Of a stretch of 64,000 nt of DNA, positions 19,703 to 30,255 are shown in pieces. The position numbers were made by a program, and so were the translations under genes. This stretch comes from Podospora pseudocomata (lineage: Eukaryota; Ascomycota; Sordariomycetes; Sordariales; Podosporaceae), in contig NW_026946364.1 in assembly GCF_035222375.1 (NCBI RefSeq), positions 124,001 through 188,000 of the forward strand, given 5' to 3'. Numbering within the stretch: position 1 is the first letter of the stretch; each line of letters opens with the position of its first letter. A model generated the notes under the pieces. That model was not told the DNA's origin and searched no databases. It worked only from the letters and a program-made list of their open reading frames with translations.

Positions 19703-20101
19703 CGTCTCTGCTGTAACTGGTGATGTTTGCTTTAGATCGAAGGCGCAATAGATTTTTGTTGGGTGAACGGTGACTGTCTTGGTTGGTTGGTTCAGGTTGA
19801 CGGATCATGCAACAGAGAAGTTTTTAAAAAGATGGAGCAGAAGCCCGAGGGCTTTTTGCCCTGGGCTGTAATCTTGATAAGCCTCAAATACCAAGAAGCT
19901 TTGGGAGGCACACAATCTGAGAAAGAAATGACGAGTCGCCGTACAATTTGGTTGAAAGTTTGATGATCGCATCAGAAAACGTCCAGCATGCATGTAAATT
20001 CAAAAGAAGAGATGCCTGGCTATTCAAAATAGACCGATAGATGATTAACTGAGAGCCCAGATTCGCCCTACTTGGGTGCACAAAATGTCCAACTGGGCCC
20101 C
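19703..20101. other. Intergenic spacer
   Basis: Promoter side of the CFEM gene and 3' flank of the chitosanase gene. No other signal recognised. Confidence 0.45.
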
Positions 20102-21082
20102 TCACGAAGCCAGCCACAAGCCACCAGCGAGGGCACCTCCGGCCACAGCCCACAAGCTTATGGCCTTCCTCCCCACCGCAACGCCTCTCATCCTTTGAAC
20201 CAGCTTCTCCCCAAGTGGCTGGATACTCCTTTCGAAGGAATCGTAATCTTTGGCAGCCCAATCAGCCCCATCCTTGCCAGGCACTGCATCTTCGCCCGTA
20301 AACGCCACATACAGCACATCCATTCCGTCGTAGCCGCTGTCACCTGTCATATTCTTTCCCCAACAGGCGGTGGCAAGCGCTATGCTTACCTCGCCTACCA
20401 TGGGATTGTCGCCGTCATCTCCGTTTGTGTCGCCCCAGATGCCATACACCAGCTTGTTGCCTGGGCACACAACAGCCATGACGGACAATGGTCTCACGCC
20501 GTAGTCTGTTGGGTCAAATGTCCGCCAACCAGGTTTGCTACCGCTATTTCCAAAAACGACATACGGGTGTACATAAGTGTTGAGGTCGGATATGCCAACT
20601 TTGAAGGACTGGATGAGGTCTCGGAAAGCCGTCGCGTCTTGGTAGTCCGGACTTCTTCCAAACGAGCACCTTCCGTCGTCTTGACTACCACCTTGCACGC
20701 CGTCGCAGTCGACATCCATGTTGGAAAGGGTTCCATTGCCGCCGGAGAGGTAGATGATGGAGGGTCGATGGGGGTCATTGGTGCAGTATGAGGTGGCTTT
20801 GTAGATGTCAGCACGATGCTAAGGATGACAATCTTCATCGGACATGAACGTACTGTTTGTGCCATCATCAATGCTGTAAAAGCCCCCGGCCAAGCTATGT
20901 TGGCACGACGCGACCCTGTCCTTCAACCCTTGGTAAAAGTCGTTCAAGTTCTGGGGGACAGCACTGGCAAGGAAGGAGCTGTCGCCAGATGTTGGAGTCG
21001 CGGCGAGAAACAATAATAGTGTGCCGAATGTTCTCCTGCAGAATTGAAGAGTGGGATATCGCATCGGATTCGCCGTGGACAT
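20102..21082 (-). CDS. Chitosanase, glycoside hydrolase family 75
   Basis: Two exons, 21082-20854 and 20796-20102; 307 aa. The intron has donor GTACGT and acceptor ACAAAG, phase 1. An N-terminal hydrophobic signal (FGTLLLFLAATPTSG) is followed by AGGFYSIDD, then MDVDCDGVQGG, DDGRC, PYVVFGNSGS, LSVMAVVC and VYGIWGDTNGDDGDNPMVGE, all GH75 signatures. The Asp in the GDDGDN segment and the Glu in MVGE match the known catalytic pair of fungal endo-chitosanases, which cut beta-1,4-glucosamine chains. Unusually, a C-terminal hydrophobic tail (ISLWAVAGGALAGGLWLA) preceded by basic residues suggests membrane or GPI-like anchoring rather than free secretion. ATG 21082 or 21064 could be the start; the latter gives the more compact signal peptide. 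Confidence 0.92.
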
Positions 21083-21792
21083 GATCGCGGGCTGGAAGTT
21101 GGGGTCCAGCAACTACCTTGTGGAAATTACATAAAAATCCAAAAACATTACCTGGCTATTCTCTACTGCGTCTTTGCACAAATGAAATGGAATAGAAAAC
21201 AGGGCGTCATCGTGCTTTTCTCTTGCGCGACCTCAAATCTCATGACAGGTCGTGAGAGGCGGCGCAGCTCCCTGCATTCACGGTCCACTCAGCGGACAGG
21301 CCCGAGCCGGAAATCGCGGTCGGATTTAAGCTTCAGCTGGTGCTTCTTCGGACAGCAACCGCAACGGCCCAATCGGAAAAGAGGTCGCCGAGGTGAGACA
21401 ACCTCACAGACATCGTATTGCGCATTTTGACCTCCAAAAAGAAACACCACGAGTGCCCTTCACAATCAGCCAACCAGTCTCGGGGAGACACAGGCCTGAC
21501 GGAGCGACCGCAGAATTGAAAAGTTGCGCTTCCGAAGGCGCCGGAATGATTTGTGTAAGATTTCGATGCGCTGATCGGCTTGAAACATTAAACTGACCAT
21601 GTTATCACTCTCAGTGTCTTTGAGATGGCGTCGGATTGTCGTGATGTTCGGTGGCGCTGTTTTTCCGGCCGGAGGCCCGCAAGACGTCCACTCCAGAGTT
21701 TCCGTCACCTATCGCCTAGAGAATCGCGCTATCTGGTAACAGCAACCCTTCGGCTTCCGACTCTTTGTTCACTGATATCTCCGCACAACAAG
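21083..21792. promoter_or_regulatory. Divergent spacer, chitosanase and GNAT genes
   Basis: This 710-bp stretch holds the promoters of the minus-strand chitosanase and the plus-strand acetyltransferase. A frame open from 21625 in the plus direction is the leader of the GNAT gene. No distinct TATA box was singled out. Confidence 0.4.
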
Positions 21793-22416
21793 ATGAGCAG
21801 CCTATTGCAAATCATAGACCTGCACGACCCTGTCGAGTTCGACGAGCTCCTTCATCAACGAGATCTCTGTGGCTGGGACAAGATGGCATCGGATATCGAG
21901 GCTTGGCGAACAGCCATGGATGCCGGAACCAGAGCAATGTTCTGGATTGTCCCGCCGTCTCTTGCCCATCTCCCCCTTCCAGACCGGTGCGCAGGACATA
22001 TTGCTTTGGTCAGCGAGATGAGCCCCCCTAACGAGGAGCTCGCCCGACCGGACAAGTCTATCCTTTATATCTCGTCACTCTTCATCCGACCCGAGCACCG
22101 CGGAGGGCTTGGCCGAAAAGCGGTTCAGGCGCTCGAATCTTGGGCAAAAATACCCCCCTACGGCTCACCTCATTGCGAAGCAATAACCCTGACTGCTTTG
22201 GACCGACGATACACCGAGGATGACTCGGAAGAATGGGGTGGCGTGTGGGCCAGATTTGGTCAACAAGCACCAAAGAAAGGAAGCAGCACTGAAGATTGGT
22301 ATGCCAGGATGGGCTATGTGAAGTGGAAGAGCCAGCCTATGTTCGACGAGCAGTTCCTCGATGGCACCAAGATCAAGTTGGTTGCTGCTTTTCTGCGAAA
22401 GACTTTGAGGGAATAA
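21793..22416 (+). CDS. GNAT-family N-acetyltransferase
   Basis: Single exon, 207 aa from ATG 21793 (MSSLLQIIDLHDPVEFDELL). The GNAT core is seen as SILYISSLFIRPEHRGGLG, a beta strand leading into the acetyl-CoA pyrophosphate loop; the usual R/Q-x-x-G-x-G/A appears as HRGGLG, a variant. A downstream EDWYARMGYVKWKSQPMF matches the C-terminal GNAT strand where the conserved Tyr sits. The substrate cannot be inferred. Upstream the frame is open to 21625 but lacks features. The stop at 22416 lies 218 bp before the ankyrin gene's ATG at 22635, unusually close for neighbouring fungal genes on the same strand. Confidence 0.82.
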   Translation: MSSLLQIIDLHDPVEFDELLHQRDLCGWDKMASDIEAWRTAMDAGTRAMFWIVPPSLAHLPLPDRCAGHIALVSEMSPPNEELARPDKSILYISSLFIRPEHRGGLGRKAVQALESWAKIPPYGSPHCEAITLTALDRRYTEDDSEEWGGVWARFGQQAPKKGSSTEDWYARMGYVKWKSQPMFDEQFLDGTKIKLVAAFLRKTLRE

Positions 22417-22634
22417 ACAGAAGTTGGATATTTCAGACTGCAATCTATTTCCAGTCATGACGGCCCGACGTGCGTTCAAATCAATTGGCTTATCCAGCTT
22501 ATCCACCGCTATCCAGGCAGCGACTCCACTACCAGTGATACGTAGGGTGAATGGCGGGCTCAGCATCAATACGTCTCTGTGGTCTCCCACCTGCAACAAA
22601 CCAACAGAAAGGAAGACTTGGGCCACCTCACGAC

Positions 22635-25600
22635 ATGACAGACATCACCAAGGATACCAGTGGCATTAAAGTCGATATGGTCCTCATCAACCCAGGAGAC
22701 AAGACCGCCGAGCGGGGTGACCTCCAGACCTCTTTCCTCAACTGGCTACAAGACGACAACCCCAGAGCCAATTTGATCAACCATAGTGGACATCGAAGAC
22801 TTCTCATGGAGTCTCTAGGACATACAACGCGCCCGCTTCATGTCTTGGAAGTTGCAGACCTCCTTCGGTTCTTACAGGCGAAAACCGACAACATGAGCAA
22901 GGGATCTGCCAAGGAGTACCTGCGGTCAGAATTTGGATCCGATCTCAAGATCTTGCCCAACAATACCGTTGTCATCAATCAGTCCTTGGACACGAAATTA
23001 TCTCCAGAAATCTCCCATGGAATACTGGCCATCATCTGTACCCGCTATCTGTTGCATTCAGGCTGGGCAGACCATCACAACATCCGATCCCCAGCCCAGG
23101 ACGGGTGCGCGGATGAGAATAGCGAAGAGGAAGAGGAAGCGTGCGACACGAGAGTGACGAGTGAAGAGTTTGCTCCTCTTCGCCGTGAGTTCCCATTCAT
23201 TGCCTATGCAGCGCGGCACTGGATGGTTCACGTGGCCGAGACATGTCATTCTCATGACAGCTTGCCCCTGCTTTTGGTATCTGTCCTGGACGAGTTTCTC
23301 TTGGAAAATCCCAGGCCCTTCAGTGCCTGGATCGACATTGAATGGCGGCCATATGAAATGGGCGACTGGGTCACCACCGGCCACGGTGTCACCGCCCTTC
23401 ATGTCGCGGCTCGCTATGGATGGAGACAGTACCTGGCTGCCCTGGTTGAGCGCTCCGCCACCAACGCAGAGCTGGATATTGACGGGGTTGACTTCAGCTC
23501 AAAGCAAACCCCGCTGTTTTTTGCGGCCAAGTATGGACACGCCGATTGTGTCAAATTACTGGCTGATGCCGGTGCCAGCCTTGAAATCAAGAATTGCAGC
23601 AAAGTCAATGTCTTGCGCCAAACGATTGTTCGCAACCACGTTGCCGTGGTCAAAGTCCTGCTAGATTTGGGCCTGGATCCTATGCGGGAAGAGGGCAGCC
23701 GAGCCGGTAGCCCGGCGCTGAGATTGGCCTGCGAAAATGGGCAACTTGAGATTGTTGAAGCATGTTTGCCATGGCTAAAGGATCCTGAGGATGCCTACCG
23801 GGCCCTTGACTGGGCATTGACAAGGCGCGGCAACGTCTGTGTGGTGCAACGGCTTCTCCAGCATCCCGGTATCGACGTTAACAAAATCATTCGAGGTAAT
23901 ACGCTGCTAATCAAGGCATGCTGGATTCATGATGTGGACTGCATGCAAATGTTGCTTTGCGCGGGAGCAGATGTCAACATCCTTGGATGTGGGGGTGACT
24001 TTGAGGACAATGGCACAAATCCGAATACAGAAAGACATCCCCTGTCGCAATGGGTGCAATGGGGAGATGCTGATGTCACGGCCTTAGAAGTCTACTGCTG
24101 CAGGCAGCCAGATCGCCGTCCAGAGAAGCTGGATTCTAAAGCTCAACTGGAGCTCAAGCAGGGCCTTAACTTGCTCATTGGAGCTGGAGCCGACCTCCAC
24201 CGCCGCAACAAGAGAGGTTTTGCCCCTATCGACATTGCAGCAAACCACCCGACCGCGCTACGACTTCTGATCGAGGCAGGCGCTGATTTCCACCGCGAGA
24301 GTTCGGATGGAAGTACGTTGCTGCACGTAGCCAGAACCGGGGAGGATGGCTGGGAGCTTACCAAATTCCTTGTTGGAAAAGGCTTGAGCGTTGACAAGCC
24401 AAGATCAGACGGGCAAACACCATTTCATCTTTACATGAAAGAATATCTGAAAAGATACAGCTGTGACCGTGCAGCTGGATATCGGGAGGCTATCCGGTTT
24501 GTAGAGGAGCTAGGCCCTGACTGTTCGGTAGTTGATGCTGAAGGAAATGGAATTCTGCACATTCTCTTCATATCTAACGCAACAATTTTCAGAAAGCTTT
24601 CCGACTGGAATGAAGATCTCAAAAGAATTTTCGAAAGGCTCATTGCTCACGGTGCGCCGGTCCTCGAAAAGAATTACGCCGGAGAATCTCTGATCCATCT
24701 GGTGTCGGCCGAGAACATCGAAGCGATCCGATTTCTCATTGAGAAGGGTGTCGATCTCGAGACTCAAGATTACGAGGGCAAAACACTGTACATGCGAGCT
24801 GTGACTCAGGTATACGATACCAAAGCCCTGGATCGGCTTCAAGCGATGGGCGCCATGGTGAAGACGCGGGATTTCAAGGGCCGCACAGTCCTACACGAGG
24901 CGATCAAGGGCCACCGAACCGGCAAACTTGACATGATGGCGAAACGGCAACCGCTGGCCTACCTTGTCGAAGATCTTCAACTGGACCCCAGCGTCACTGA
25001 CAATGAGGGCAATAGCCTTCTCCATGAGCTTGCGAGTTGCGACACAGATCAGTACAATCTTTATGGGGCATTGCTTGAATATGGGGTGGACAATGATGCG
25101 CGCAACGAGGCCGGTCAGACCCCTTTACATATCGTCTGTCAAAGGTGGGATGACGACCACCTGAACTTTAGGGCGTGGGGTGGATTTGAGCAGCAATTAC
25201 TCTCCAGATCTCTCAAACACTGCAAACACCAAGTCAATGCCGCGGACAACCATGGAGTCAGACCCATCCACTTGGCGGCCGACAAGTCGGAATTTTTGGT
25301 CCAGCAACTTTTGGCCCTGGGAGCGACGATCTTGGTAAGGACACATGACTGGATGACACCCTTACATATAGCCGCCTAAGAACACCAAAGTAATGTTGTT
25401 GCGATGCTGCTTACTGCCGCTACAACCGGCAACTATGGAAATCCAAAAGAGTTTCTTGAAACCAAGGGCAAACCTAAAACGTATACCGTCGGCAGTAGAT
25501 GGACGGGACGACGAACGGGAAAGGAGCTAGGGCATAATGCTCTTTATTATGGTGTGCAGTCTGGACGCCCAGAGACCGTTTCGCTTCTTTTGGAGGCTGG

Positions 25601-26831
25601 CGCCGAGGTGAAGTGGCAATCCGCCAAACTTTTGCAGGCCTGCGCCAACTTTGAAGAAGAAAACCGCAAGCTACCCCCACACCGCAGGTCTGGCACCAGG
25701 TTGAACGAGATTTTGGACATGCTTGTCACTTCAGGACTTGACCTCTCAGCACGCGCCAGCAGGAACATGAACTCAATCACGCCACCGCTGCAGTTTGATC
25801 TAGCTGTTCACCGAGCGCTGGACGCCGGGTTCGATCACACTGTTTCGTGTCTCTTGCAACATCAGCAGCCATCGTCACAATCGTCAGTCTCTTTGGTGTT
25901 TGCGCGGAAGTGGTATGAGAGGCGGAAGGAATCTGGAGCCTCCGTCTTTCGAGAGACGAGCAACTTGTTGAGCACGGCAGCGGGAGACGCTCAAGCCATC
26001 CACGCCCTGGTCCAGAAGCTTCTCCTGGCGCGCGAGTTCGAGGTGGTTGAGTACATCTGCACCGTTCCACAGCAGGGCGCAGATGACCCATTGGTTGCAA
26101 TCGACGACAAGGGGAAAACAATTTTGCACCTACTGGTAAACAACGGATATGCAGCCTTGCTCGAGCGCATCTCGAGAGCAAGGGAGCAGCATGACAATCC
26201 ACTAGAAAGTCTGCAAGCTCTTGTGAGTCGACAGGAAAAGGAAGGCGCCATTTTCCCGCTGGTCCTCGCTGCTTGTCACCGGACGCTTCCCAATATGGCC
26301 GTCCTCCGTGTATTGGTCGAGGTGGTGAAAGTGTCAATCAACGATCCCCAGCGGTTTAGGGAACATGTACGTCCGTATTTCAGGCCTGAGTGGCGTTATC
26401 ATCAGGGATCTACGCCGCTTCATGGTGTGACAGGTCCAACACCATGGTGGCATTTGCACCAAGCTTTGCCATACTTGCTCTCGCAGAAACCCGACCTCGA
26501 GGTATGTGCTCAGTATGGAGGAACGCCTCTTCACTTGGCACTTTCGCAAGCGGACCGTGATGGCAGTGCGGTTCGATTACTTCTAGAAGCAGGTGCCGAT
26601 CCTAACGTTGTGAAATGGAGAGGACGAAGCTGCTTTGCCGTTGCTATGCAAGCTGGCAAGACCGAGCTTGGGCGCCTGCTGTTGGCACATGGAGCCAAGG
26701 TCACTTCATCGGACTTGAAGCATGCAGCAGAGGATGGCAAAACGGAGTTCTTCTCCGCTTGCGGATACAGTCTGAGTAGTGAGGAAGAGAAGGAGTTGGC
26801 AAGCCTTTTAACAAAGGTCTCCAAAAAGTAG
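22635..26831 (+). CDS. Ankyrin-repeat STAND-like protein with one in-frame stop
   Basis: One frame of 1,398 codons crosses a single TAA (25377-25379, codon 915). The first 240 residues contain RPLHVLEVADLLRFLQAK, SHGILAIICTRYLLHSGW and FPFIAYAARHWMVHVAE, resembling the segment that follows NACHT in fungal NACHT-ankyrin (STAND) proteins; no NACHT or P-loop is present upstream, so the gene looks N-terminally short. Ankyrin repeats follow from about residue 250 (GVTALHVAARYG, QTPLFFAAKYGHADCVKLL) to the C-terminus (GGTPLHLALSQ). The TAA lies inside a repeat in perfect register: MTPLHIAA, stop, EHQSNVVAMLL. CAA to TAA (C-to-T at CpA) would explain it and suits RIP-type change. If the stop is real, the product is 914 aa and has lost about a third of its repeats. 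Confidence 0.8.
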
Positions 26832-28175
26832 CTAGCACAGACACAGAATCGGACGCCTCTCTGGCTTTCGACTTTGGACTTTATTCAGAGAGTTCCCTCA
26901 CTTGTTTCATTATAGCAAAGCCCTTCAACGCGCTGCCACAGCTTCAACAAGTCATTCATACTATGAGGGTATATGACTCGATGCGGAACCTGGGTACCTT
27001 CTCTCTGACAACCTGATCTTGTCATCACAATCCGTCTGCCAAGTGACGGAGAAATTGTATACTGCTATCTTCTTTGCGGAATTGGCAGGCGGACTTCCGA
27101 TTCTGTTGGACGCAGGTGATTTTGCGCACCACTTGGATGGGATGAGAACCTCGAATGCCATGACTACCTGAGGGAGACTAACGATGGCAAGCCAAGAACA
27201 ATACCATTACTCCAGGTCAGCTTCCTCTCACTAATACCTACATCACCTGCTTCAGCTAACGACTCTACAGATTACAATCCGTCTTGACAAGACGACACTA
27301 AGCTGGGCGGAATGGGCCTTGGGTCTGGTCAACACTGTCGTAACCACATTATCGTTCTGCGAAATGAGAACATGATAGGCGCGCGTCGCGGCGTCAAGCT
27401 CGGTGCAATTCGACCTGTTTCTTAACGGTCCGAAACGCATCACAAGGCCCCTGATATCACCGGTATTTGTGCGTAGCCAAGATTCGGCACCGCCGTTAGG
27501 CCCGTGGGATCCGTTGGGCGGCTTGGAGCATCCCCATCACCTGCTGCATGTCACACAAGCGAGAGGTGGTGTCTTCCGGGGAATGTGGGTCTCTCTTCTT
27601 CTTCGTCAGAGTCTCGGAGGCAGCAGCAACTGCCGGGAGGTCGTTTGAGGAGTCTGGTTCCGATCCCCGTTGTCTTAGTTCGGCTCTTGGCTTGGTCGGT
27701 ACCAAGTTGGGCAGCCATCTCGTCAACGTCTCCGCCCAGTGTGTCTCGCTTCCGATCGGGGGAAGGCTTGGCGGGGAGATGACATTCCAGTTTCGTGGTT
27801 CACGGAGGCAAGTTTGACTTGAGTTTTTGAAAACTGGGCTGCAGCCCCTGAAAATATCAACGGGGAATAACGAATATCTTCCAGGAATCAACAGCCACCG
27901 CTAATAACAGTGGATCACGTACCGGGGATGCGCGCCTATCCAAGCTCTTGTCCAAGACCATGAGAGATGGCAGTGCCTAGGATGAAGGGCTGAGAGCCTG
28001 ACGATGAGAGCTGGGTGTGATTAGCGAAGCATGGCTAGATTTCATGGTATCACGACGTGTGCTGGACATATGAGAAAGTATAAGACGCCAACCTTCCTCG
28101 CATCATGATGCCTCCTGGACGTGCCAGGCAGCCAGGAAAACAGCCCCATCGCTTCCTCCGTCTCCAATCATCACC
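26832..28175. other. 1.3-kb spacer without a supported gene
   Basis: A short spliced-looking frame (ATG 27184, GTCAGC to TCTACAG) would give only about 20 residues. A 131-codon minus-strand frame at 27496-27891 has no domain. I see no repeat family or RNA gene. Confidence 0.45.
28079..28083 (+). promoter_or_regulatory. TATA-like box of AA9 gene
   Basis: TATAA about 93 bp before the AA9 start codon, with a CT-rich leader in between. Position and match suit a strongly regulated secreted-enzyme gene; the call rests on motif and distance alone. Confidence 0.4.
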
Positions 28176-29139
28176 ATGCATTTCAGCGTTGCTGGCATTG
28201 CCCTCTGGGCCCTTGCCGCCACACAGGGTGTCGAGGCTCACTACCGCTACAGCAAGCTCATCGTCAACGGCAGGGTGACCAACGACTGGGAGTACGTCCG
28301 CGAGAACAGCAACTTCATCATGCCCACCAAGCAGTTCCTCCAGCCCAGCGACGACTTCCGCTGCAACTCGGGCTCCTTCGCCAACGCGGGCAGGACCAAA
28401 GTCCACAAGGTCAACCCAGGCGACAGCATCGGGTTCCGCCTGTGGAACGGCGGCAAAATTCTCCACCCCGGACCTACCACCATCCACATGTCCCGGGCTC
28501 CCGGTGACGTGCGCCAGTACAGAGGCGACGGCGATTGGTTCAAGGTTCAGGAGACTCTGATCTGCAGAGCCCCCGGCCGCTACCTCGCCGACACCGACTG
28601 GTGCTCCTGGGATCAGCCCGACCAGACCTTCACCCTTCCTCGCGATACCCCTCCTGGCCAGTATCTCGTCCGCGTTGAGCACATCGCCCTGCACGGCGCC
28701 CAGAGCGGAGACACCGAGTTCTATTGTAAGCAACTTCCCGCTCTTCTTTCTCCTACCATCTCCCATGTACTAACACCGGTAAACAGTCACTTGCGCTCAA
28801 ATCGAAGTCGGCGGCAACGGCAACGGCCGCCCCGGCCCCTTGGTCAAAATCCCCGGTCTGTACAACTCCAACGACCCGGCCCTCCGTTTCTGGATCTATG
28901 GCGTTCCATCCTACCCCTACACCCGCGTCGGGCAGCACGCCGTTTGGACTGGTGGCCAGTATGGCGGTGGCGGCGGCGGTGGCTCTCCCGCCCCTGCGCC
29001 CTCGCCCGCTCCCGGCAACGGCGGTAGCACCGTTCCTCTTTGGGGACAATGTGGTGGAGAGGGCTACACTGGTCCTACCCGCTGTGCCGAGGGCACCTGC
29101 AAGGTTAGCAACCAGTGGTACTCTCAGTGCGTGAACTAG
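28176..29139 (+). CDS. Lytic polysaccharide monooxygenase, AA9 with CBM1
   Basis: Two exons, 28176-28725 and 28787-29139; 300 aa. The intron has donor GTAAGC, a CTAAC branch and acceptor AAACAG, phase 1. A 21-residue signal peptide ends GVEA, so mature protein starts at His22, the N-terminal histidine of the copper brace. His97 in LHPGP is the second brace histidine; Tyr183 in EFYFTCAQIEV is the likely axial Tyr, with conserved His169/His173 ([10 protein letters not shown]). A Gly/Pro/Ala linker leads to a CBM1 over the last 35 residues ([16 protein letters not shown] onward) with its usual cysteines. AA9 enzymes oxidatively cleave cellulose or hemicellulose with copper and O2/H2O2, outside the cell. 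Intact; suggests a plant-biomass degrading lifestyle. Confidence 0.95.
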
Positions 29140-29485
29140 GCTCGAGACGAAACCGGGAGGAGTTTGCTGGGACGACGGCAGGACGACGGCAGGACGCAGT
29201 CATTCGTTAGAACAGTCAATAGTAAATTACTCCCGCATCAGTACTATCTGCTTACCAACGTACAATTGTTTGTAGAGAACAACTGGACGCAGAAGACGCA
29301 AGCCTTGGGCCACTGTTCTACTTTTGTGACGTTATTAGCATTCAATTCAGGGGCTTAGGGGGGGAGGGGGGGAACAACAAAACCGCAGGTTCTTGCGTTT
29401 GAAGAAACCGGACAAGCACTCACAGAACAAAAGTCTGGACACGTAGTTTTCACGTGGATCAATTTCTTGATTATCTAGAGCCCGT
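29140..29485. other. Convergent 3' spacer
   Basis: 3' flank of the AA9 gene and of the decayed minus-strand gene. A G-run around 29359-29370 is the only oddity. Confidence 0.45.
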
Positions 29486-30255
29486 TCAGACCTCTCTCTC
29501 CATCACCTGGGCGAAGAAGAGATGGCAAGTGTACTCAGATCCGCCCGTGCTCGACACAAACTCCATGTCTGAAAGCCCATCGGTCCAGGACGCAATGCGA
29601 CCAATGGGGCGGCACTCAGTCCCTTCAGCATCGATCTGCTTTTCCAGGCAGTTCTGTCCCTCGGTGTCGGGAAAACAGAAGATGCTGAACGCGCAGGCTG
29701 TCTTTCCGTCCTCCAGGATGGTGACAAAAACCTCTACGGCTCTGAGACGACTTAGGATGCTGATCTGGGCGTTAACACACGCCACACGTTGGCAGGAGGA
29801 GACGTGGGTGTCGCAGTCGGCTTTGTAACCCCGTGGCGGTCCTTGACTGCAAGAGCTTGATTGCAACGAGTGCTGGTCTGCAAGGATTTGCAGCTAGGAT
29901 TATTGCTGGGACACAGGGGAGTGCCAGCATCTTGCCTTTTGGGACATAGCGTTTGCGTAGGTAAGCACCAGTTGCCCTTAAGGCAGACATTCGCCTCCAC
30001 GCATATTTGGGTCGAAGTGTAGCCTGCACACCCCGCTCCGGTATACAGCAAGGAATTAATGGTGCCTGAGGGAGCCTCGATACTAGTTACGGGGGTTGGC
30101 TTGATGGATGTGGAAGATGGCTTGATCGTGGTTACAACAGTAACTCCACTTGTCACCACGTTTGAGATGATGGTGAATATGTGCTGGGTCTCGGTCGAAA
30201 ACGACAAACGTACTGGTTTCCTCTACAGTAACAGTCTTCGAAATCACCGTGGAAA

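Noticed and set aside
27184-27302. Short spliced-looking frame MASQEQYHYSR with good intron signals
   Set aside because: Only about 20 residues; no way to tell it from a leader ORF by sequence alone.
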